Shown here: positions 7,345-10,502 of the stretch, piece after piece
Position numbering within the stretch: position 1 is the first letter of the stretch
How the letters are laid out: each line of letters starts with the position of its first letter
Assembly: GCA_020061125.1 (NCBI GenBank)
Contig: JAGUYV010000462.1
Span: forward strand, 1 to 10,502
Direction: 5' to 3'
Origin: a bacterium
GTDB taxonomy: Bacteria > UBP15 > UBA6099 > DSWB01
DNA: 10,502 nt
Made by a program: the position numbers and the translations under genes
Notes under the pieces: model-generated
Seen by the model: the letters and a program-made list of their open reading frames with translations, nothing else
Databases searched by the model: none
What the model was told of the DNA's origin: nothing

Positions 7345-7662
7345 TCACGCGGAATCACCCCGTTCGGCGAGCCGCCGCAGCAGGGCCTGATTTTCTTCCT
7401 GCAACTGCGCCGCATGCGCACGCATTTCGAGAATGATCTTCACGCCCGCGAGATTCACCCCGCGCTCGCGCGTGAGCACGCGGATTTCGCGCACATCGTC
7501 CAGATCCTTCTGCGAATACAAACGCTGGCCGGCCTCGGTGCGCTGCGGAATGACCAGTTCCTCGCGCTCGTAAAAACGCAGGGTCTGCGGATGGATGCCG
7601 AGGATGTCGGACGCCACGGAGATGATGAACACCGGCTCTGTGTAGGAATGGGGAGCTTGCAT
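7345..7662 (-). CDS. hspR: HspR-like MerR-family transcriptional repressor
   Basis: This 105-residue protein has a MerR winged-helix DNA-binding region: FIISVASDILGIHPQTLRFYEREELV (about 12-37), QRTEAGQRLYSQKDLDDVREI (40-60) and GVNLAGVKIILEM (68-80), followed by a short coiled coil. HPQTLRxYE and GVNLAGV are typical of HspR, the repressor of dnaK-type heat-shock operons. No chaperone gene is present in the window, and no HAIR-type inverted repeat (CTTGAGT/ACTCAAG) was found at the proposed promoter, so its target here is unknown. The ATG at 7662 is preferred because AGGCGG lies 7 nt upstream and the domain begins there; the open frame extends further upstream only by overlapping the neighbouring gene. 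Its TGA overlaps a GTG of the downstream frame. Confidence 0.82.
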   Translation of the reverse strand: MQAPHSYTEPVFIISVASDILGIHPQTLRFYEREELVIPQRTEAGQRLYSQKDLDDVREIRVLTRERGVNLAGVKIILEMRAHAAQLQEENQALLRRLAERGDSA

Positions 7663-7673
7663 GCGCGGGCCGC

Positions 7674-7886
7674 CTACTCGATGCTCGAGATATGCCTGAC
7701 AAGAGGCACGCCGTACTTGAAAACCCACACCCAGAGCAGCAGCAGGAGCACGATGCCGCCGCCTGCCAGGGCCGCGAGTTTCCACTGGTCCGCGCTGTTG
7801 GCGTCCGCCGGCTCCCTGACTTCGTGAATCAGGCCGCACTCTTTGCACACATACTCGGTGATGTTCTCTTTGTCCTGTCCGGTCAA
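7674..7886 (-). CDS. Small single-TM protein with N-terminal CxxC (TTG start)
   Basis: The predicted 70-residue protein has a short N-terminal domain with one CxxC (YVCKECGLIHEV, residues 12-23), resembling half of a zinc ribbon, then a polar linker and one transmembrane helix (about 37-62, rich in Leu, Val and Trp), ending HISSIE. TTG at 7886 is selected because GGAG lies 7 nt upstream; upstream in-frame codons are Arg-rich and unlike a protein N-terminus. It precedes hspR by 11 nt and is the first gene of the minus-strand operon. With only two cysteines, metal binding would need dimerisation or other ligands. No family is recognised. Confidence 0.62.
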   Translation of the reverse strand: MTGQDKENITEYVCKECGLIHEVREPADANSADQWKLAALAGGGIVLLLLLWVWVFKYGVPLVRHISSIE

Positions 7887-7893
7887 GGGCTGT

Positions 7894-7897
7894 CTCC
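7894..7897 (-). promoter_or_regulatory. Shine-Dalgarno GGAG for the small TM protein
   Basis: GGAG on the minus strand lies 7 nt before the TTG at 7886-7884, supporting this non-ATG start. Confidence 0.55.
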
Positions 7898-7973
7898 GTT
7901 CACGCGTCGCGGAACCGGATTCTTCGCGCGGAAATCCGCACCGCGCGTCCCGCTTCCGTTCGTGGTTATCTAA

Positions 7974-8002
7974 AAAATACCAGAGAACAGCACATATTAC
8001 AA
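7974..8002 (-). promoter_or_regulatory. Candidate promoter of the minus-strand operon
   Basis: On the minus strand TTGTAA (8002-7997), a 17-nt spacer and an extended -10, TGG-TATTTT (TATTTT at 7979-7974), are seen. Transcription would start near 7967, about 80 nt before the TTG at 7886. It is the best-spaced promoter in an unusually AT-rich patch. Regulation by HspR at this site is possible but no operator is visible. Confidence 0.45.
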
Positions 8003-8089
8003 GGAATAATGAAGTCCCGGATTGACCCTGCACGCCAAATGCGCCCGTCACACGCTACTGCATCATGATTCACAAAAGCGAACGATATA

Positions 8090-8143
8090 AACAGGCGGCC
8101 CGAAACCGGGACACAAGATTTTTACAAATCAGCTTCGCCTGTT
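8090..8143. repeat. Inverted repeat with nested hairpin upstream of the minus-strand operon
   Basis: AACAGGCG (8090-8097) is the exact reverse complement of CGCCTGTT (8136-8143). Between them CCCG (8099-8102) can pair with CGGG (8107-8110). AT-rich flanks (GATATA / GAGATATTG) extend the similarity weakly. Function unknown. Confidence 0.4.
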
Positions 8144-8254
8144 GAGATATTGAATCGTATAAGCGCCAGATTATAAAAGTTCGGCAAAGGAGCCGTTTCC
8201 CGCAGTCAAACTTGCCTTGGGGGTCATTTGAAAACACGAAAATCTACAGCGCAC

Positions 8255-8339
8255 GACATAGACAATGCGTTGCGCCCGGACAGGCGCATGTTGCCTTGGC
8301 CTAATTGGGAGCGGCGGGGTGCGGTGACCCCGCCCTACA
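8255..8339 (-). repeat. REP-like element, copy C1 (GTAG + hairpin, minus orientation)
   Basis: The 33-nt core 8307-8339 is identical to the reverse complement of 8617-8649. The adjoining 52 nt (8255-8306) match their counterpart at 33 of 52 positions. On the minus strand the core reads GTAG (8338-8335) followed by GGCGGGGT-loop-ACCCCGCC, a perfect 8-bp stem with a 6-nt loop. A GTRG tetranucleotide before a palindrome is the defining form of REP sequences processed by RAYT transposases. Confidence 0.82.
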
Positions 8340-8403
8340 GAACCTGTGCTGCGAAAAGGCAAAATATGTGAAGCGTTATTGCTGTGCGTTTCATATTATG
8401 GCA

Positions 8404-8423
8404 GGACACGGTGCCCCCCCTAC
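8404..8423 (-). repeat. Possible third, divergent REP-like unit
   Basis: On the minus strand GTAG (8423-8420) is followed by a G-run and a GGGCAC/GTGTCC imperfect palindrome, ending in GGACACGGTG on the plus strand. The CCCTACAGA edge is shared with copy C1. The stem is poor, so this is a weak call. Confidence 0.35.
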
Positions 8424-8616
8424 AGAGTTTTCGGTGATTTTATCCGTGTTCAAGAAAGTGTTGCACTCTGTGTTAAGGGCAAATGATTTTCAGCCGCATA
8501 TTTCCAAAATTATGTGTGTTACAGGTGCGCTCACAAAACTCGATAGATTGTCCATTATGCAATTCTTCGCGCAAGGTGCACACAGAGACTAATAGATTTC
8601 CCAACCGGCTCTGTGT

Positions 8617-8701
8617 TGTAGGGCGGGGTCACCGCACCCCGCCGCTCCCGAGTAACGCAAGCCTGCATGTAGCTGTCCGGACGCGATGCATTTTACACAT
8701 C
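8617..8701 (+). repeat. REP-like element, copy C2 (GTAG + hairpin, plus orientation)
   Basis: It is the inverted partner of 8255-8339. It reads GTAG (8618-8621), GGCGGGGT (8622-8629), loop CACCGC, ACCCCGCC (8636-8643). The two copies face away from each other, with 277 bases between the cores, and C2 is followed 32 bases later by copy B of the 81-bp repeat. Confidence 0.82.
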
Positions 8702-8733
8702 TTGCGTTGCAGGCTGAATTCTCTCTTGGAAAA

Positions 8734-8814
8734 TGCAAGCGCAGCAAAAAATAGGGACTGGCAACGCGGCGCATTCCCGCGTGCCTGCACCTGTTTTTTA
8801 GGGCCGCCCGGCTC
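8734..8814 (-). repeat. 81-bp interspersed repeat, copy B
   Basis: It is collinear with 7241-7321 (69 of 81 identical, no gaps). The hairpin ACGCGG (8764-8769) / CCGCGT (8777-8782) is retained exactly. On the minus strand it is open in the same frame as copy A, giving EPGGPKKQVQARG...QSLFFAALA, but here it is not attached to a recognisable gene. Confidence 0.85.
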
Positions 8815-8874
8815 TTCCCCTCCGTCACCATTCAAGGAATTGACAAACAGGAAATTTCGCTGCATCATTTCTTC

Positions 8875-9151
8875 ATGGCTCGAAAATCGCGCATAGTGCT
8901 GCCGAAAATCGCGCACCATGTCACCCGGCGCGGCAACATGATTATGCTACAACACACGACACATTCAATGCAACGCAACCACCACGGCGCGGGGCGCTGC
9001 TGTCCCCCGAATTTGCATATAACAAACGGTAAGCGCGGGGCTGTTGAACAACCCCCTCCCCCCTGTTTATTCCGTCGCTTATCTCAAAGCACTTCTCGAC
9101 CGCCTGCTCAAACCGGGAAAAAGAGGGCCAAAAAAGGAAAAAGAGGAATAA
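8875..9151 (+). pseudogene. Remnant of a REP-associated tyrosine transposase (RAYT, Y1/IS200-like), internally deleted
   Basis: The ATG at 8875 starts ARKSRIVLPKIAHHVTRRGN, the conserved N-terminus of RAYT proteins, which contains the first beta-strand and the HHVTxRGN signature. Similarity stops near 8937. In another frame, 9068-9151 reads YSVAYLKALLDRLLKPGKRG followed by PKKEKEE and stop, resembling the basic L..LL...L.PGKRGRPKK tail of these enzymes. The central catalytic part (metal-binding HUH motif and Tyr) is missing: only about 130 unrelated bases separate the two ends, where a complete gene would need several hundred more. It is therefore inactive. Repeats B and C2 lie just upstream and a GTATGGTGTCCCC motif abuts the stop. 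The N-terminal match is the stronger half of the call. Confidence 0.7.
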
Positions 9152-9168
9152 TTAAGTATGGTGTCCCC
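9150..9168 (+). repeat. Left copy of inverted motif AATTAAGTATGGTGTCCCC
   Basis: It begins in the stop codon of the RAYT remnant. Apart from one extra A it is the reverse complement of 10383-10400. The two copies bracket about 1.2 kb that contains the AT-rich membrane-protein gene. Confidence 0.75.
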
Positions 9169-9203
9169 AAATCTCCCAGTGGATTGATTTGTGATCTTTA
9201 CTG

Positions 9204-10175
9204 ATGGACATGAGCATGAGCAAGCATTACAATAAATATTACACATGGCTATTGCTCATATTATTGACATTTACAGTATTAAGCATCATTACATACAATA
9301 AGGCAAATATATTATTAATAAAGAATGGTATTCGATCAATTACTTGGTTTGATTCAATTTGTACCATTTATTTTATTTTGTATTTGCTACCATTAATAAA
9401 TTACTGTGAAAATGCAAAACAATACATCACTGAAGCATTAAAGGGATTTATGCTATCTGTAGTAACAGTATTTGCTATTTGGGTAGGCTTCATCATTTAC
9501 TGGTTATCTAACAACGAATTGTTTACATTCATTTATCATATTCTTTTTATTACAATACTTGTAATCACACACATCATCTTTTTGATAATTATTCTTCGTA
9601 AATATACTAACAATACAATAATTAAGTACATAATTGTTTTGGCGATTGTTGTAATTCTGTTCTCGTCAGAGGCCTTAATAAAACGAGATATTAATTTTCG
9701 AAACACCATCTACAAAAAGCTGGTCTTCGAAACAATCGATATATCAATAAAGCGCAACAAAGCACAATGCGACACCATTGACTCATGGTATTTTTATTAC
9801 GATGATAAGAAAGTCAAAACAGATACAAGATCTTTTGAACATAAATCGACAGCTATTGACTTATGTAATACAGCCTCTAAGGCAAACATCGAAAGTAATT
9901 ACAACCATTGCTTAACAAATCAAACAATAATTGACCTCGAAAATGCAAGAAAGCAGCGAGAAATAAATGATTCCGGTAATAAAAATAGTTTAGACATCAT
10001 CTATGAATTAAAGAGTAGTTCAAATTATCAAAACACAATAATTTGTCTTGAATTATTTAAAAAGCATCACAGTGAGGACGTAGAAGGCACAGAAGAATTT
10101 AAGGAGAGGCTTTTTCAACAATACAACATCAACGATATTATTAACAACACATATATAGAAGACTATGTTGAATGA
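9204..10175 (+). CDS. Unrecognised five-helix membrane protein with soluble C-terminal domain, AT-rich (probable foreign gene)
   Basis: This 323-residue protein has predicted transmembrane helices at about 15-31, 49-67, 80-100, 106-131 and 139-158. A polar, Lys/Asn/Asp-rich C-terminal domain of about 165 residues follows, containing four cysteines (189, 221, 236, 281). I recognise no family. G+C is visibly far lower than the surroundings (roughly 30% by eye) and codons are A/T-ending (AAT, ATA, TTA), so recent transfer is likely. Three in-frame ATGs (9204, 9210, 9216) have no clear Shine-Dalgarno, so the start is uncertain by a few residues. The gene stands alone between inverted GTATGGTGTCCCC motifs, with no partner gene. 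The layout of a membrane bundle plus cytosolic domain is seen in some phage-defence effectors, but nothing specific supports that. Confidence 0.8.
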   Translation: MDMSMSKHYNKYYTWLLLILLTFTVLSIITYNKANILLIKNGIRSITWFDSICTIYFILYLLPLINYCENAKQYITEALKGFMLSVVTVFAIWVGFIIYWLSNNELFTFIYHILFITILVITHIIFLIIILRKYTNNTIIKYIIVLAIVVILFSSEALIKRDINFRNTIYKKLVFETIDISIKRNKAQCDTIDSWYFYYDDKKVKTDTRSFEHKSTAIDLCNTASKANIESNYNHCLTNQTIIDLENARKQREINDSGNKNSLDIIYELKSSSNYQNTIICLELFKKHHSEDVEGTEEFKERLFQQYNINDIINNTYIEDYVE

Positions 10176-10239
10176 ATCTTGATTATGCATAAGCAGTGAA
10201 AATTAAAGCCAATGCATCTGAACAGTCACGGGTTCGTGC

Positions 10240-10398
10240 ATGAGAAACACATTTCAAACAACGCTGCTTCTCTCGCTCTGTCTCTCCTGTTTCTGCATTC
10301 ACATGTCCCTGGCATCCGAGCCATCGCAGGATATCCGCAAGAAGCTCTTTCTCATCGGGGGAATTATGGGGACAGGAATTATGGGGACACCATACTAA
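10240..10398 (+). pseudogene. 5' fragment of an exported-protein gene truncated by repeats
   Basis: The ATG at 10240 opens a 52-codon frame. It starts MRNTFQTTLLLSLCLSCFCI, a good signal peptide (Arg in the n-region, Leu/Cys core), with likely cleavage at SLA-SE near residue 25. It continues EPSQDIRKKLFLIGG and then runs into the tandem GAATTATGGGGACA repeat and stops at TAA in the inverted motif. Base composition returns to the host level here. The rest of the gene is absent from the window, so this looks like a gene start cut by repeat or element insertion. A genuine 52-aa product cannot be excluded. Confidence 0.55.
10361..10390 (+). repeat. Tandem 15-nt repeat (GAATTATGGGGACA units)
   Basis: Two copies, 10361-10375 and 10376-10390, differ only at the last base. 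The second runs directly into the right copy of the inverted GTATGGTGTCCCC motif. Confidence 0.8.
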
Positions 10399-10400
10399 TT
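10383..10400 (-). repeat. Right copy of the inverted AATTAGTATGGTGTCCCC motif
   Basis: It is the reverse complement of 9150-9168 with a 1-nt length difference. It sits between the truncated exported-protein gene and the promoter of the edge gene. Confidence 0.75.
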
Positions 10401-10423
10401 AGGAGAGATCTCTGAAAAAGTCG

Positions 10424-10445
10424 CACCTGCCGCAGGTGGTATAAT
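10424..10445 (+). promoter_or_regulatory. Extended -10 promoter with overlapping palindrome
   Basis: TG-G-TATAAT (10437-10445) is a consensus extended -10; no good -35 is spaced correctly. The perfect inverted repeat CACCTGC-C-GCAGGTG (10424-10438) overlaps it and could be an operator or an element end. A further palindrome, AGAGATCTCT, lies at 10404-10413. Confidence 0.5.
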
Positions 10446-10472
10446 AGAAGAAAAACGGCAGGAGATAAGAGA

Positions 10473-10502
10473 ATGCTATGTTCCCCGAGCAAGCAGATGA
10501 GC
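10473..10502 (+). CDS. Start of a gene running off the window (possible insertion-sequence transposase)
   Basis: The ATG at 10473 lies 8 nt after GGAG (10461-10464) and follows the extended -10 promoter. It begins MLCSPSKQMS, then the window ends. An alternative ATG at 10478 in another frame would give MFPEQADE. Position just beyond repeat debris and a palindromic leader suggests an insertion sequence, but ten residues cannot identify a family. Confidence 0.4.
   Translation, partial: MLCSPSKQMS

Noticed and set aside
8305-8592. 95-codon plus-strand frame starting in repeat C1
   Set aside because: Start and first residues come from the repeat; the rest shows no domain, ribosome site or coding bias.
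8629-8919. 96-codon minus-strand frame through repeats B and C2
   Set aside because: The similarity to the copy A peptide comes from the repeat; there is no gene-like start or independent coding evidence.
7887-9203. CRISPR array, tRNA or rRNA in the geneless region
   Set aside because: The repeats are two-copy, inverted or widely spaced, not regularly interspaced, and no tRNA cloverleaf or rRNA segment was recognised.
10212-10415. 67-codon plus-strand frame at the right end
   Set aside because: It overlaps in another frame a better candidate with a clear signal peptide starting at 10240.

Overview
The window reads as a chromosomal stretch of a Gram-negative-type bacterium with moderately high G+C. 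About 7.9 kb of densely packed housekeeping and signalling genes is followed by about 2.6 kb of repeats, transposase scars and an AT-rich foreign-looking gene. Taxonomy cannot be fixed from the sequence. The gene repertoire (HD-GYP, HspR, an ArgA-like acetyltransferase) and the many small interspersed repeats would fit a deltaproteobacterial or PVC-like lineage, but this is only an impression.

Region 1 (1-4150, + strand). The end of a secreted beta-rich protein closes with a rho-independent terminator. A promoter whose -35 box overlaps the terminator T-tract then starts a compact operon: a cyclic-nucleotide-binding-domain protein, an ADP-ribose-type Nudix hydrolase (10-nt gap) and an M20 tripeptidase-like aminopeptidase (ATGA overlap). 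After a 116-nt AT-rich gap comes a TIM-barrel sugar isomerase/epimerase.

Region 2 (4187-7886, - strand, convergent with region 1). In transcription order this apparent operon encodes a 70-aa CxxC/one-TM protein (TTG start), an HspR-like MerR regulator, an exported protein whose predicted mature N-terminus looks like a zinc phospholipase C / P1 nuclease, an ArgA-like GNAT (ATGA overlap), and a GAF/HD-GYP protein (TTG start) with an insertion of about 110 residues in its catalytic domain. A candidate promoter lies at 7974-8002. One copy of an 81-bp repeat sits between hspR and the exported-protein gene without breaking the reading frame that runs from the hspR stop codon.

Region 3 (7887-9203) has no intact gene. 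It contains a pair of inverted REP-like elements (GTAG plus a perfect 8-bp hairpin), a probable third one, a second copy of the 81-bp repeat, and both ends of a REP-associated tyrosine transposase (RAYT) with the middle missing. This looks like a decayed REP/RAYT system.

Region 4 (9150-10502). An AT-rich gene for an unrecognised five-helix membrane protein lies between inverted copies of an 18/19-nt motif (GTATGGTGTCCCC core). The right copy belongs to a short tandem repeat that truncates the beginning of an exported-protein gene. The window ends in a strong extended -10 promoter and the first codons of another gene, possibly an insertion sequence.
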